A DNA stretch of 64,000 bases from Arenibacter antarcticus (lineage in GTDB: Bacteria; Bacteroidota; Bacteroidia; Flavobacteriales; Flavobacteriaceae). A model generated the notes under the pieces. That model was not told the origin of the DNA and did no database searches. It saw only the letters and a list, made by a program, of their open reading frames with translations. The stretch covers positions 682,001-746,000 of the forward strand of contig NZ_CP166679.1 of NCBI RefSeq assembly GCF_041320605.1. The letters run 5' to 3'. Made by a program: the position numbers and the translations under genes. Of this stretch, positions 33,622 through 44,128 are shown piece after piece (positions within the stretch are counted from its first letter, which is position 1; each line of letters begins with the position of its first letter).

Positions 33622-36600
33622 CTAATTCCCGAAATTATACACCAAGGTAAACCCGGTATTAATGGAGGTTTGGGGAAAAGCGGTAGAAACGGCAAACTTA
33701 GAAAAGGAATGATCGTAAAAGAAAAGCGCATTTAAACTTTTACTCAAGGCATAATCTGCCCTAAATTTAAAAGACATAATATTTTTACCCGATGTAATCT
33801 GGTTGTTATCGATCTCTAAATTTCTGATAATGGTAACATCGTCCCTTAGCGTCACATCTGCCTTTAGATTTAGGTCGCCCTTTAAACGTTGTTGATCCCC
33901 ACCGATATTAGTGACAAATTGCACATCCTTAAACCTATACCCTAAACCAACCGTATATTCCTTACCATTAATCTCCGTCATTAGATTGTTGTCAAAACTT
34001 AGGGCCAACGCCCTATCGGTTCTGATTTCAGCAAGAACACTCATGGAATTCCGCATTTCAAAATCGACTTTCACCAACGGATTAAATTGATCCGTCAGCA
34101 CCACATTGCTCATAATGGACTGTGGTAAGAAATCTTGATTTTCAGAATTTATAGGTTCCAGACCGTCATTTACCATTTGGGTACGCTCCAGATTGGTCTG
34201 AAAAGAATTGATACTATAGGCAGATCGGTACCCATGGCCCAAGGAGAATCGCTTAAACTTTTCCTTAAACCAAGAATTGCGCATCAGTCCCGTATACTTA
34301 ATATTCCAATTTGGGATCGGAATATTCCTAAAGGCACTTAGGCTCACCTTACCGGCATCTTGACCCGTATAGGCTGCGAAAAATGCCGGGAGCAGTACAT
34401 CTTGACTTGTTTTTCCATATCGCTCTGGAAATCCATCGCTATCCACCACACCAGTATCCTGATTTCGTTCGGCCACAATCCTATTGGCTACGGCAAGTCG
34501 GTTTTCCTTAAAAGAATCAAAATTAGCGGAACCAAACTGGTCACTTGTATTGAATACAGTACCAATCATCATGGTAGAAATACTGTAATTTCCAAAATTG
34601 TTCCCTAATAAATTTATATACTCGAAGGCGTCATTCCCAAGATCAGCAACATTAAAACTTTCTTTATAACTATCGGAATACTGCCTGTCGGCCACCAAAT
34701 CTATAGTAAGGTCTCGCATAGGCTGAGCCGTTGCCGTTATATTCAATTGCTTATTAGTATTCTCAATATATTGTTGGCTAAACTCCGGAAAGGTGGTCAG
34801 CCATCCATTTCTGGCGGCCTCATAACGCACGTCTGCCTGACTTCCAAATACAAAGCCTATAGTAGGTTTAGCCGTCCCTATAAATCCGACCGATTTAGTA
34901 TATCCCGGTAAGACTTTTCCATTATTTTCACTATAAGTAATATTGACACGCTTCACCATGGTAAGCACATCTACAAAAGCGTTATAACCGGCTCCGCTAG
35001 ATTTCTTAGTATCTTCTTTTCCTTGATTTGGTGCATTACCAGCCTTATCCAAACGCATTGGTCTTTTAGCGGGAACTCTGGTGTTTTTTCTTCCCAATCC
35101 AAGGAAATCATAGAATTTCTGCATGGACAGGGAGGTGGTCAAATTATGGGTATTCGCATTTTGGACGGTATTAATATCCTCTCCAGCCACCTCACGTACG
35201 GCATCGCCCCCACGTTGCCAATCAAAGTTACTAGTATAACTGTATTGGGCACTTATAAAATCGAGAGCAGGTATTTTACTCAATGGAAGTTCATAGTTCA
35301 ATTGCATTTCCTGGGAATGTCTGTTGGGCTCACCAAGATCAAAAAACCCATCCCAAAGCCCCAATACCGGATCAATACCGGAATCTGAATTACCATCCTG
35401 CGCAAAATAATTTCTTACAATATTGTTGTTGGATGCGGTAAGGTTTAATCGCAGTGATTTCGTAAGACTGTAATTAATGGCATACTGCCAGTTAAACAAG
35501 TAGTTTCTTTGTTGCAGAAATGGCAATTCGAGCTTTTCTACCCCAGGCTCAAAAACATCCCTAAATTTCTGCTGATTAAAAGCCCTGTTAAAGTTTGATT
35601 GAAGGGATACACTTGCCGGCAGGACATTGATATTTAAATCTTTTAGCCATTTCCAATACTTGGCCGTAAAAAGGGAGTCCTTTTTAGCAAAAGGTTCTAC
35701 TGAAAACGGTTTAAAATTATGGTTGTACACAAAACCTGTCACCACGTTCTGGTCTTGCAGTTCAGCAATCTCAAAATCCCGATGGCTAACTTCGTTATAG
35801 GAATAATTAAAGGTGAAATTCTCCACATCATAGAAATTAGCCTCAGCCTCCGCCGACCTATCCTTTCTAACACCAATAAAATTAATACTGGTCCTTTTAG
35901 TATAATCTTCCCCTTGCTGTCTAATAGCTTCGGCATCCTCTACAGTTTCTGCTACTGAAATACGATCACTCAATTGAAGATCATCGTAGACCGGATCAAA
36001 CTCGGGCGTAATCACCTGTTCTGATATGCCATAATTAAAGGGCAATTGAATTCCCCATGGTTTTGGGAACAATTGGCCGAAATTTATATTAGTGACCATG
36101 TCGTAGGAAATAGCATCTTCTCTGGCACGTTCATTGGGCATTTGGTCTAGGGCCCCAAATCCGGAGGTGCTTTTACTGCCGGAAGCGGATAAACTGGCGA
36201 AATCTGCCAGATTCATGTCCACTGCAGCAATGGCCGCCCATCCTCCATTGTTATCCAACCCTGCTAAACGAAGCTCGTTAAACCATACTTCACCTCTTGC
36301 CGGAAGATCATCATCATTCTTAATCCCGACCATCATACTACGGATACTTCCCAATGAAGGGTTTCCTTTAATCCCGATCCGTATTTTTCCTAATGTTCTT
36401 GGATCAAATTCATTTACCTGTACCGCTACCCCATCCTGTATTTCGTAATAATTTACGGTATTGAGACTTTGGGAGGTGATGCCTGCGGATTTTACTTTTG
36501 AAAGATCGTCCAAGGATAGGTCCAGTTGGTTTACATCGGGCCATATTTCGTCCGTAGAATTAGCTCCAAAAGACGTGAATTTTAACGGTAGCTCTATTTG

Positions 36601-39600
36601 ATAAAAGTTTTGGGAAAAATCGGATCCAATCCTTAAAAATCCAACCAAGGGATGTTCGTCATCGGCATAATCAGATTCCACTTTCTCCTCTGCATGCATA
36701 AACATTTTTAATCGAGTATACTGTCTTATATCAATATTTACATTTTTAAAAACACCCCTAGAGTCCTTGGACTCCAAATTATCTACCACAAAGGAGAGGG
36801 ACTGCTCATTTTGCCTGATGATGGAATTATTATTGTTTAAGCGCTCCCGCTCTACCCCTGGAGGCAACACATAGGGAATGGGTGACCTATTTGCATTTTC
36901 CTCAATATTAACGGCATTAACATCTACCAAAGTTCCATCGTCCGATGGATCGGAATCTACATCGGGCTGTAAGGATCTGGTATAGGTTCGCCAGTCGCCA
37001 CGCACCAAATCCAAGGTCGCAAAACGCAAAAGCACATCACTAGAGAAACCGGTAAGGTACATCCGCATAAAACTAATGGACCTAAAGTCGCTTATCCCTC
37101 CCTTAGCATCAGTAAAATCGCTCAATGGAATTTTATATTGTATCCAACGTTCGTTCAGAGTATTGCCATTGGGCAAAGACCGGGTGACTCCTTCTTTAAT
37201 ATCTGTGACATATTTATCGTTGATGGTGGTTCCCGGCTTCATATTGATACGATATTCGAAATAGCTATTTACCGTATTCATGGTACCATCTCTGTTAATA
37301 TCCTCTACATCGGGCAAGGTAGTAGACCCCCTATTCTGATTGCTCAATTGCACGGGAGAGTTCCCCTCTGGGTTATTAAAATTTAGATAGCGCTCTAGGA
37401 TACTCCCTTCCCTGTTCAGAAAATATTCATAATTGTCCAAAGCCGGATCTTCTGGGGGACCATTATAGGAGAGGCCGCCCTCAAAAACATAGGTAGCTTC
37501 CTCTTCATCATTTAATCCATCAAAACCTACATCCTGGTTCTTCCGATTGTTTTCGTCCGCATCAAAGGCATATATCAAAGATTGTGTTGCAGGAACTTTT
37601 CCCCATGCTGTTTTATAGGTAAGGTCATTGGATTCGGGATTTATCGGCAATCCATTTTCATATTGTTTTCTCCCATCTGGTAAGATATCCTCGGAGATAT
37701 TCCCAAGATTAATCACAAGGTCCCCAGCACTGGTTGAGACACCGTCAACATAAGGATCCAACACCCAAAATTGTACGTACTCCACATTAGACTGCTCAAA
37801 ATCGGTACTGCTTAGGGAGCGCATTATTCCCGCCCATTTGTCTTGAGGTTGTTCCGTTTGAAAACTGGTATTTGCGTTATAGGGTCCTTTTAATTGTGGA
37901 TAGTAAGCTAAATCTAAGGTGTTCTGGGCCAAGGTCTGCCCTTGGGCTACATCTTGATTAAATACATCCTGAATGTAGATACGTCTAGTCTCGTTGGTAG
38001 AAATATCATCGTCCCTAATGGCGGAAGGTCTTTGATTGGAATAGAAAATTGGATCAATGGTATACCAGGCTAATTTTGCCCTCCCAAATCCCGATTCTAA
38101 GCTGTTATTTGCTGCCAAATATTCCATTGGCGGACTGGCAAGCGACCAACCTAGGAAGGAGCGGATATCAATAAGTGACTGCGCCCCTTCAAAGTCGTCC
38201 AAATAAGTTGTGGTTTCGCCCTGAAAATCGGCATTTTTAGGAGAATTAGGTTTTAAAAACGCCACATCGCCACGAAGCGATAAATTGGAAGCAACATCCG
38301 TATCAATATTGGGCAATTTATTCACCAAGCGTGTTAGAAATGGAACTTCTGTGGAGAAGTTTCCATTTAAACCAAAGATCGTATTATTCACTGGTTCTAC
38401 GCCGTAGTTGGATTTCTGTGTCAACGGTCTTTCGTTAAGGTTTAACATAGTACCGCCCAAAATAAAATTTTTACTGAACTGATGTTCTACATTAACCCCG
38501 GCAAAACGTCTAGTCTGTTGTCCGAAAACGGCATTGTTTTCCACTGAAATATTAATGGGGGTATTGGAAGCTTCCAGACTGGGATCTAAAATCTGCACCG
38601 TCCCTGCTTGATAGTTCACAGTATAGTCTATCCCCTCCTGTAGTTGACGCCCGCCTGCAGTTACCCTGACAGATCCACGCGGCACATTGAAAGCTCCTAT
38701 GGGGATGCCATTGATACCCTGGGATTTGTACCTCCCTTTTAGGATGAATTTATTTTTATCGGCATCTTGTTGGGCCGCTGCGGTAGGCAAGGCATACATA
38801 TTTCTAAATACATATTTCTTTTGATTGGCATTGTACCCCTGATCATCTTGTACATCATAGGTACCGCCACCTAGTAGGTTGAATAAAAACTCTCCAAACG
38901 GCTCTACCTTGGTGAAAATAATGCTTCCCGTCTGTGGGTCTATGGTAATTCCAGGAACGTAATCAAAAAACCCATCTCCTCCAGACTGAACATCATTATA
39001 GTTATTTAAGCGGTCCAGATTAAACACGTCTAGCAATATACGCTCTTCCAAAGTTTTTGGAGTACTTGGCCAGCCACTACCAGGACCCGACTCTACGGGA
39101 GTGATATAATTCCTCGGCGTGGTTTCGTTGTAAAGAATATTAAATTTAAAGTCCTCCTGACTTAATTGATATGCACCAGTGGCATAAATATTCTTCATCA
39201 TAAGGTCCCAAACTGGGTCTACCACATTGGTAATATTACTTTTTAGTAATTTAAGAATCAGTGTATTGTTATTTACAGGGATTTCCGCTCCTGGCGATAC
39301 CGTAGTAGCATCCAATCCGCCATTAGCAAATTCCCCTACCTGATATACTTGTCCGTTATAGGTGTACTGGAAAGCTACTCCCAACACTTCATCGTTACTC
39401 AACCGTTGGTTTAGGGAAATGTACCCTAATTGTCCGTTAAAGTTAAAATCCCTTCCCTGTTCCAGTTTCCTAGCGTTTTCTAAAATAGCATAATCAAAAC
39501 CTTGATTTACCGTATAACCTGGAACGACAAAACCACTCTGTACGGTAGCTATGTCCCTAATGTTTCTATTTAGTGCCCCGCCAGACCCAATAAGTGCAGG

Positions 39601-40800
39601 GTCGTAGTCGTTGGCTGTATTCCTAGGTAAATTCCCTGCTCCTGAGGGATTAAAGAAACCCACAGGGTCTCCGCTATTCTGTCCAATTCTCGTTTTTTCG
39701 CTTTCCGCCTCACCTAAATCCTGAATTGCGACCACATTACGTATATTCAAGGTTTGCTGACTTCTATTAGTGACCCAAACCTCTAGCCTGGTAATCTGAA
39801 CTTGACTACGGATATAAGGGTAGTTTGCTAGGGCATCATCATAATTATCCCTAAAATAATGTGCTAAAAAAAAGTGCTTATCAGCGTCGTAATCTTGTGC
39901 CCTCAACTCAAAATCGTTAACCGCTCCCCCTCCCTGGGCTACCACGGTATTACTCTGAGAGCGTTGTTCCGAGAATACACCGGTTACGGTTGTTTTTCCA
40001 AATTGAAGTTGGGTCTTTACCCCAAACAAACTTTGAGCCCCAGTAATTAAAGAACTGTTTAGTGGCATACTTACGTTACCTACTTCAATTTTCTGAAGGA
40101 TATCATCCTCTGATGGGGTATAATCCAACTTAACAAGATTTTGGAAATCGAAGGTGGCCTCAGTGTCATAGTTAGCGGTAACCTGTAATCTTTCTCCGAT
40201 CTTACCCAACATACTTAGGCTGATCCGTTGATCAAAGTCGAACGATAAATTAGTGCGATTTCTAGGAGATAGGGAGGGGTTGTCATTTTTCTGCCAAATA
40301 ACTCCCAAGTCCATTGCAACAGAACCCTGAGGGACAACCTCTATGGTATTACCTCCAAAAACACTTTCAAAAAAACTGTTGTTCACATAAAAATTGGGAA
40401 GTAAATTTTTCCGAGCCTCCACACTACCTTCTTTTTTCCCAGAATAGGCATCTATTTTCTCCTTAAAATAGGATTTCATCCCTTCTCGGCGGGCCAATTC
40501 CATATACTGCTCGGGCGAAAGAATAATGGGATAACTAATATCAAAATCGCCTATACTAACCGAGTAAATATAGCGATCCATCTGAGGGTCATAGGTATAT
40601 TTAGAAACGATGCTGTCTGGATTTTCCATGACCATCTTTCCCAAGGCTACACCAGTCTTTATCGTATCTAATTCTTGGGTATTCACTTCCTCACCTTCAA
40701 TCTCCTGGGCGAAAGCATTGATGCTCGCCAGAAGAAAAAATACGTATAGAAAAAAATATCTTAATAGTGATTTAAGATAAAGTGATGCCCCTTTTTTCAA
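33622..40800 (-). CDS. sprA: T9SS outer-membrane translocon / gliding protein SprA (Sov)
   Basis: 2392 residues, the size of Flavobacterium SprA. A signal peptide ends near NAFAQ. Two SprA N-terminal-type domains follow; the characteristic block 'VIWQKNDNPSLSPRNRTNLSFDFDQRISLSMLGKIG' lies near residues 175-215. The rest is a very long series of amphipathic beta strands rich in Asn, Tyr and aromatic ends, closing with 'SINTGFTLVYNFGN' as the last barrel strand. In known structures SprA forms a giant 36-strand barrel that passes T9SS cargo, including type B adhesins like the two at 6-14 kb, across the outer membrane. It starts six bases after ruvA, on the transcript maeB-ruvA-sprA. Confidence 0.95.
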   Translation of the reverse strand: MKKGASLYLKSLLRYFFLYVFFLLASINAFAQEIEGEEVNTQELDTIKTGVALGKMVMENPDSIVSKYTYDPQMDRYIYSVSIGDFDISYPIILSPEQYMELARREGMKSYFKEKIDAYSGKKEGSVEARKNLLPNFYVNNSFFESVFGGNTIEVVPQGSVAMDLGVIWQKNDNPSLSPRNRTNLSFDFDQRISLSMLGKIGERLQVTANYDTEATFDFQNLVKLDYTPSEDDILQKIEVGNVSMPLNSSLITGAQSLFGVKTQLQFGKTTVTGVFSEQRSQSNTVVAQGGGAVNDFELRAQDYDADKHFFLAHYFRDNYDDALANYPYIRSQVQITRLEVWVTNRSQQTLNIRNVVAIQDLGEAESEKTRIGQNSGDPVGFFNPSGAGNLPRNTANDYDPALIGSGGALNRNIRDIATVQSGFVVPGYTVNQGFDYAILENARKLEQGRDFNFNGQLGYISLNQRLSNDEVLGVAFQYTYNGQVYQVGEFANGGLDATTVSPGAEIPVNNNTLILKLLKSNITNVVDPVWDLMMKNIYATGAYQLSQEDFKFNILYNETTPRNYITPVESGPGSGWPSTPKTLEERILLDVFNLDRLNNYNDVQSGGDGFFDYVPGITIDPQTGSIIFTKVEPFGEFLFNLLGGGTYDVQDDQGYNANQKKYVFRNMYALPTAAAQQDADKNKFILKGRYKSQGINGIPIGAFNVPRGSVRVTAGGRQLQEGIDYTVNYQAGTVQILDPSLEASNTPINISVENNAVFGQQTRRFAGVNVEHQFSKNFILGGTMLNLNERPLTQKSNYGVEPVNNTIFGLNGNFSTEVPFLTRLVNKLPNIDTDVASNLSLRGDVAFLKPNSPKNADFQGETTTYLDDFEGAQSLIDIRSFLGWSLASPPMEYLAANNSLESGFGRAKLAWYTIDPIFYSNQRPSAIRDDDISTNETRRIYIQDVFNQDVAQGQTLAQNTLDLAYYPQLKGPYNANTSFQTEQPQDKWAGIMRSLSSTDFEQSNVEYVQFWVLDPYVDGVSTSAGDLVINLGNISEDILPDGRKQYENGLPINPESNDLTYKTAWGKVPATQSLIYAFDADENNRKNQDVGFDGLNDEEEATYVFEGGLSYNGPPEDPALDNYEYFLNREGSILERYLNFNNPEGNSPVQLSNQNRGSTTLPDVEDINRDGTMNTVNSYFEYRINMKPGTTINDKYVTDIKEGVTRSLPNGNTLNERWIQYKIPLSDFTDAKGGISDFRSISFMRMYLTGFSSDVLLRFATLDLVRGDWRTYTRSLQPDVDSDPSDDGTLVDVNAVNIEENANRSPIPYVLPPGVERERLNNNNSIIRQNEQSLSFVVDNLESKDSRGVFKNVNIDIRQYTRLKMFMHAEEKVESDYADDEHPLVGFLRIGSDFSQNFYQIELPLKFTSFGANSTDEIWPDVNQLDLSLDDLSKVKSAGITSQSLNTVNYYEIQDGVAVQVNEFDPRTLGKIRIGIKGNPSLGSIRSMMVGIKNDDDLPARGEVWFNELRLAGLDNNGGWAAIAAVDMNLADFASLSASGSKSTSGFGALDQMPNERAREDAISYDMVTNINFGQLFPKPWGIQLPFNYGISEQVITPEFDPVYDDLQLSDRISVAETVEDAEAIRQQGEDYTKRTSINFIGVRKDRSAEAEANFYDVENFTFNYSYNEVSHRDFEIAELQDQNVVTGFVYNHNFKPFSVEPFAKKDSLFTAKYWKWLKDLNINVLPASVSLQSNFNRAFNQQKFRDVFEPGVEKLELPFLQQRNYLFNWQYAINYSLTKSLRLNLTASNNNIVRNYFAQDGNSDSGIDPVLGLWDGFFDLGEPNRHSQEMQLNYELPLSKIPALDFISAQYSYTSNFDWQRGGDAVREVAGEDINTVQNANTHNLTTSLSMQKFYDFLGLGRKNTRVPAKRPMRLDKAGNAPNQGKEDTKKSSGAGYNAFVDVLTMVKRVNITYSENNGKVLPGYTKSVGFIGTAKPTIGFVFGSQADVRYEAARNGWLTTFPEFSQQYIENTNKQLNITATAQPMRDLTIDLVADRQYSDSYKESFNVADLGNDAFEYINLLGNNFGNYSISTMMIGTVFNTSDQFGSANFDSFKENRLAVANRIVAERNQDTGVVDSDGFPERYGKTSQDVLLPAFFAAYTGQDAGKVSLSAFRNIPIPNWNIKYTGLMRNSWFKEKFKRFSLGHGYRSAYSINSFQTNLERTQMVNDGLEPINSENQDFLPQSIMSNVVLTDQFNPLVKVDFEMRNSMSVLAEIRTDRALALSFDNNLMTEINGKEYTVGLGYRFKDVQFVTNIGGDQQRLKGDLNLKADVTLRDDVTIIRNLEIDNNQITSGKNIMSFKFRADYALSKSLNALFFYDHSFSKFAVSTAFPQTSINTGFTLVYNFGN

Positions 40801-40805
40801 TCTTG

Positions 40806-41387
40806 CTATAAATTTTTAAGCGCCAATTTTATAATATCCTCCACGCTTAGTCCGGGATCTTGACCTACAACTTTGTCCACCACTTTTTCAGCTTGCTTTC
40901 GAACAAAACCAAGAACCTCTAATGCAGATAACGCTTCATCTTTATCTGTATTGCTTGAAGGAACTGAAAGTTCATCAATATCATAAATTTTCAGAATCTT
41001 ATCCTTTAGGTCCAAAATCACCCGCTGCGCAGTCTTGGTACCAATCCCTTTAATCCCCTGTATGGTTAGGGCATCGCCCGTAGCAATGGCATCCCTAATC
41101 TGTGAGGGTGTTAAAGAGGATAACATGGTCCTTGCGGTACTGGCCCCGATCCCCGAAACGGACAACAATAATCTGAAAATCTCCCGCTCCGATTTTTCCG
41201 AAAAACCGAACAAACTATGGGAATCCTCCTTCACTTGTAAATGGGTATAGACCTGTACATTCTCCGTCTCCGCAATTTTGGAAAAGGTATGTAGTGAAAT
41301 ATTAACAAAATACCCTACCCCTGCACATTCTATGACCAGATGGGTCGGATTTTTTTCTACTAGTTTTCCTCGTAAGTGGGTAATCAT
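40806..41387 (-). CDS. ruvA: Holliday junction DNA helicase subunit RuvA
   Basis: 193 residues. Domain I is an OB fold (MITHLRGKLVEKNPTHLVIECAGVGYFVNI), domain II carries two helix-hairpin-helix motifs (LSVSGIGASTARTML, IQGIKGIGTKTAQRVILDLKDK), and a C-terminal domain III contacts RuvB. It binds four-way junctions and loads RuvB for branch migration. RuvB lies 5 kb away in this window rather than next to it. It sits between maeB (123-base gap) and sprA (5-base gap). Confidence 0.96.
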   Translation of the reverse strand: MITHLRGKLVEKNPTHLVIECAGVGYFVNISLHTFSKIAETENVQVYTHLQVKEDSHSLFGFSEKSEREIFRLLLSVSGIGASTARTMLSSLTPSQIRDAIATGDALTIQGIKGIGTKTAQRVILDLKDKILKIYDIDELSVPSSNTDKDEALSALEVLGFVRKQAEKVVDKVVGQDPGLSVEDIIKLALKNL

Positions 41388-41510
41388 TGATCAGTTATTG
41401 GTTTTGTATTGATTTTAAAATTAAGGCTACCTAAGAAAATGCAATATAGGGACCTCCATACCACCAACTCTTATACTTAGGAATATAGCGGTAATCCATC
41501 CACAGATAAA

Positions 41511-43808
41511 TTACATTTTTGCTATTTTGGCCTTTTTCCTCTTTTCCCTTTCTTGGGCATCTATTACCGCAACTGCCGTCATATTCACCATCTCATCTAC
41601 ACTGGCCCCCAATTGAAGGATATGTACCGATCTCCTTAGTCCCACCATAATGGGGCCAATGGAATCGGATTGATTTAATTCTTTTAGGAGTTTATAGGTG
41701 ATATTTGCCGATTCCAAGTTCGGGAAGATCAAAGTATTTACTTTTTTCCCGGCTATTTTTGAAAATGGAAATTTCCCTTGGTGCAATTCTTTATTAAGGG
41801 CGAAATCTGTCTGAATCTCACCATCTACCTGCAATTCTGGATAGTTGGCATGTAATATCCGTGCTGCTTCTCTCACCTTGACGGCATGAGGATGGGTAGA
41901 AGAACCAAAATTTGCATAGGACAACAAAGCCATAACGGGGGTAAATCCGAAGGTGGTGGCCACATTGGCGGTCATTCTGGCAATTTCCGCAATTTCTTCC
42001 GCATTAGGATCTATATTAATGGAGGTATCCGCCAAGAACATGGGGCCCCTTTCAGTAATCATAATATTAACAGTGGACACTTTTTTTACATTGGCAGCCC
42101 TTCCAATTACTTCAAAAACGGGTTTTACTACTGTGGGATAGGCTCGGGAATATCCAGAGATCATTCCGTCTGCATCGCCTTTCAAAACCATCATGGATCC
42201 AAAGTAATTCCGCTCTCTCATTTTTAATTTTGCCCCATAAAGGCTTACCCCACTACGCTGACGGTTTTCAAAAAACTTTTCAGCATAGCTATTTCTCTTT
42301 TCAACGGTCTCTTCTGCGTGTGAGTCTATTATCTCTATATCGGCATCAAATTCTAGCTCTTTTTTCAATTCGTTGATTACTGCTTTATTCCCCAACAATA
42401 TAGGGATCGCAATACCCTCTTCATAGGCAATCTGCGCCGCTTTTAGAACATCCAAATGATCAGCTTCCGCATAGACAATTTTCTTGGGATCCATTCTGGC
42501 TCGGTCGTGCAATAAGCGAACTACTTTATTGTCGTTACCAGAACGTTGCCACAACTCTTCTTTGTATTTGTCCCAATCCAGGATTGGCACCTTTGCCACC
42601 CCACTATCCATGGCGGCCTTTGCCACAGCTGGTGGAATTTCCAAGATCAGTCTGGGATCAAAAGGTTTAGGAATTATATACTCCCTTCCAAAGGTAAGTC
42701 TGGTTAGTCCGTATGCAATGTTCACTTGTTCGGGCACCGATTCCTCAGTGAGTTCGGCCAAAGCCTTTACCGCAGCCATTTTCATAGCTTCATTTATCTT
42801 CGTTGCTCTAACATCTAATGCTCCCCTAAAAATAAACGGGAATCCAAGTACATTATTCACTTGATTAGGATGATCAGACCTTCCTGTAGCCATGATAATA
42901 TCTTTCCTTGTTTTTATGGCTAAATCGTAATCTATCTCCGGATTAGGGTTGGACATGGCGAATACAATAGGATCTTTGGCCATGGTCAATAGCATTTCCG
43001 CGCTCAGGACATCTGCCTTGGATAGCCCTATAAACACCTCGGCATCTACCATTGCTTCTTCCAGGGTTTCAATTGGTCGGTCTGTTGCAAATTCCAACTT
43101 TTCACCAGTCAGGTTTGGACGATCCTTTCTGATTACCCCTTTGCTATCCAACATCACTATATTTTTGTCCCTCGCACCAAAAGCTTTGTACAGACGGGTA
43201 CAGGACACTGCCGCAGCACCTGCTCCACTGACTACAATACGCACCTCTTCCATTTTTTTCCCGGTAAGTTTTAGCGCATTCAATAAGGCTGCCGCAGAAA
43301 TTATTGCCGTCCCATGCTGATCATCGTGCATAACCGGAATATCGAGCTCCTCCTTTAATCTTCGTTCTATTTCAAAAGCTTCGGGAGCTTTAATATCCTC
43401 TAGGTTGATCCCACCAAAAGTTGGTGAAATAATTTTTACGGTCTCTATGAATTTTTCTACGTCTGTTGTATCCAATTCTATATCGATACTGTCTATATCT
43501 GCAAAAATCTTAAACAGTAGACATTTCCCTTCCATTACAGGTTTGGAAGCCTCAGGACCAATATTCCCGAGCCCTAATACAGCAGTACCGTTAGAAATTA
43601 CAGCCACAAGATTTCCCTTGGCAGTATATTTGTAAACGTTATCCTTATTTTTAGCAATTTCCAAACAGGGTTCCGCAACCCCAGGAGAATAGGCAAGCCC
43701 AAGATCGCGCTGGGTAGAATAGGGTTTTGTTGGGACAATTTTTATTTTACCTGGTTGGGGTTTCGCATGATATACCAATGCTTCACGTCTAGTACTTTGC
43801 TTGCTCAT
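41511..43808 (-). CDS. maeB: NADP-dependent malic enzyme with phosphotransacetylase-like domain
   Basis: 765 residues. The N-terminal malic enzyme (about 1-430) has 'KPYSTQRDLGLAYSPGVAEPC', 'GNIGPEASKPVMEGKCLLFKIFADID', the NAD(P) site 'RIVVSGAGAAAVSC' and 'ATGRSDHPNQVNNVLGFPFIFRGAL'. The C-terminal phosphotransacetylase-like domain (about 430-765) is usually regulatory and binds acetyl-CoA rather than catalysing. It oxidatively decarboxylates malate to pyruvate and yields NADPH in the cytoplasm. This fused form is the MaeB type. A -7 box lies about 20 bases upstream. Its transcript may continue into ruvA and sprA. Confidence 0.95.
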   Translation of the reverse strand: MSKQSTRREALVYHAKPQPGKIKIVPTKPYSTQRDLGLAYSPGVAEPCLEIAKNKDNVYKYTAKGNLVAVISNGTAVLGLGNIGPEASKPVMEGKCLLFKIFADIDSIDIELDTTDVEKFIETVKIISPTFGGINLEDIKAPEAFEIERRLKEELDIPVMHDDQHGTAIISAAALLNALKLTGKKMEEVRIVVSGAGAAAVSCTRLYKAFGARDKNIVMLDSKGVIRKDRPNLTGEKLEFATDRPIETLEEAMVDAEVFIGLSKADVLSAEMLLTMAKDPIVFAMSNPNPEIDYDLAIKTRKDIIMATGRSDHPNQVNNVLGFPFIFRGALDVRATKINEAMKMAAVKALAELTEESVPEQVNIAYGLTRLTFGREYIIPKPFDPRLILEIPPAVAKAAMDSGVAKVPILDWDKYKEELWQRSGNDNKVVRLLHDRARMDPKKIVYAEADHLDVLKAAQIAYEEGIAIPILLGNKAVINELKKELEFDADIEIIDSHAEETVEKRNSYAEKFFENRQRSGVSLYGAKLKMRERNYFGSMMVLKGDADGMISGYSRAYPTVVKPVFEVIGRAANVKKVSTVNIMITERGPMFLADTSINIDPNAEEIAEIARMTANVATTFGFTPVMALLSYANFGSSTHPHAVKVREAARILHANYPELQVDGEIQTDFALNKELHQGKFPFSKIAGKKVNTLIFPNLESANITYKLLKELNQSDSIGPIMVGLRRSVHILQLGASVDEMVNMTAVAVIDAQEREKRKKAKIAKM

Positions 43809-43827
43809 AGAGTTCTATTTAGAAAAA

Positions 43828-43835
43828 CAAAGTTA
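43828..43835 (-). promoter_or_regulatory. -7 box (TAACTTTG) upstream of maeB
   Basis: A perfect TAnnTTTG, 20 bases before the ATG. The only nearby TTTG is 11 bases away, too close for a standard -33 element. Confidence 0.45.
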
Positions 43836-44069
43836 ACAGTATTCTTCAAATTATAAGAATTTAAAAAATGATAAGCCATCAAATCATAGTCTTGTCATAA
43901 GAGAGCAACTGACGTCCATCAAAATAAAGCATTGTTCAACCCTATTTGGATAATATCTGCTTTTATGAAGTTGTCTATTTAGGATGAAATCTCAAAACGA
44001 TCCTCTAATTAATTTCACAAAACCCTGATTTACATAAAGATACCTAAACTCATGTTAAACATAGTTCGC

Positions 44070-44120
44070 GGTCTCGGGCCCGTCCGAGTGAGACTCAATA
44101 CTCACATCTCAATACTTAGT
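44070..44120. repeat. GC-rich hairpin plus CTCAATAC direct repeats, possible interspersed repeat
   Basis: A five-base stem CTCGG / CCGAG with a GC-rich loop stands out from the AT-rich gap. It is followed by two copies of CTCAATAC (44094-44101 and 44108-44115), 14 bases apart, with TCACAT between them. The 12-mer ATCTCAATACTT at 44106-44117 occurs inverted at 31522-31533. Confidence 0.4.
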
Positions 44121-44128
44121 ACTACAAA

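Larger units (their letters stand above)
43809..44128. other. Intergenic gap between queG and maeB
   Basis: 320 bases without a gene. The right end (as transcribed) holds the maeB -7 box. The left end has an unusually GC-rich imperfect hairpin (CTCGG-GCCCGT-CCGAG near 44074-44089) followed by a direct repeat, listed separately. No RNA gene was recognised. Confidence 0.5.
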
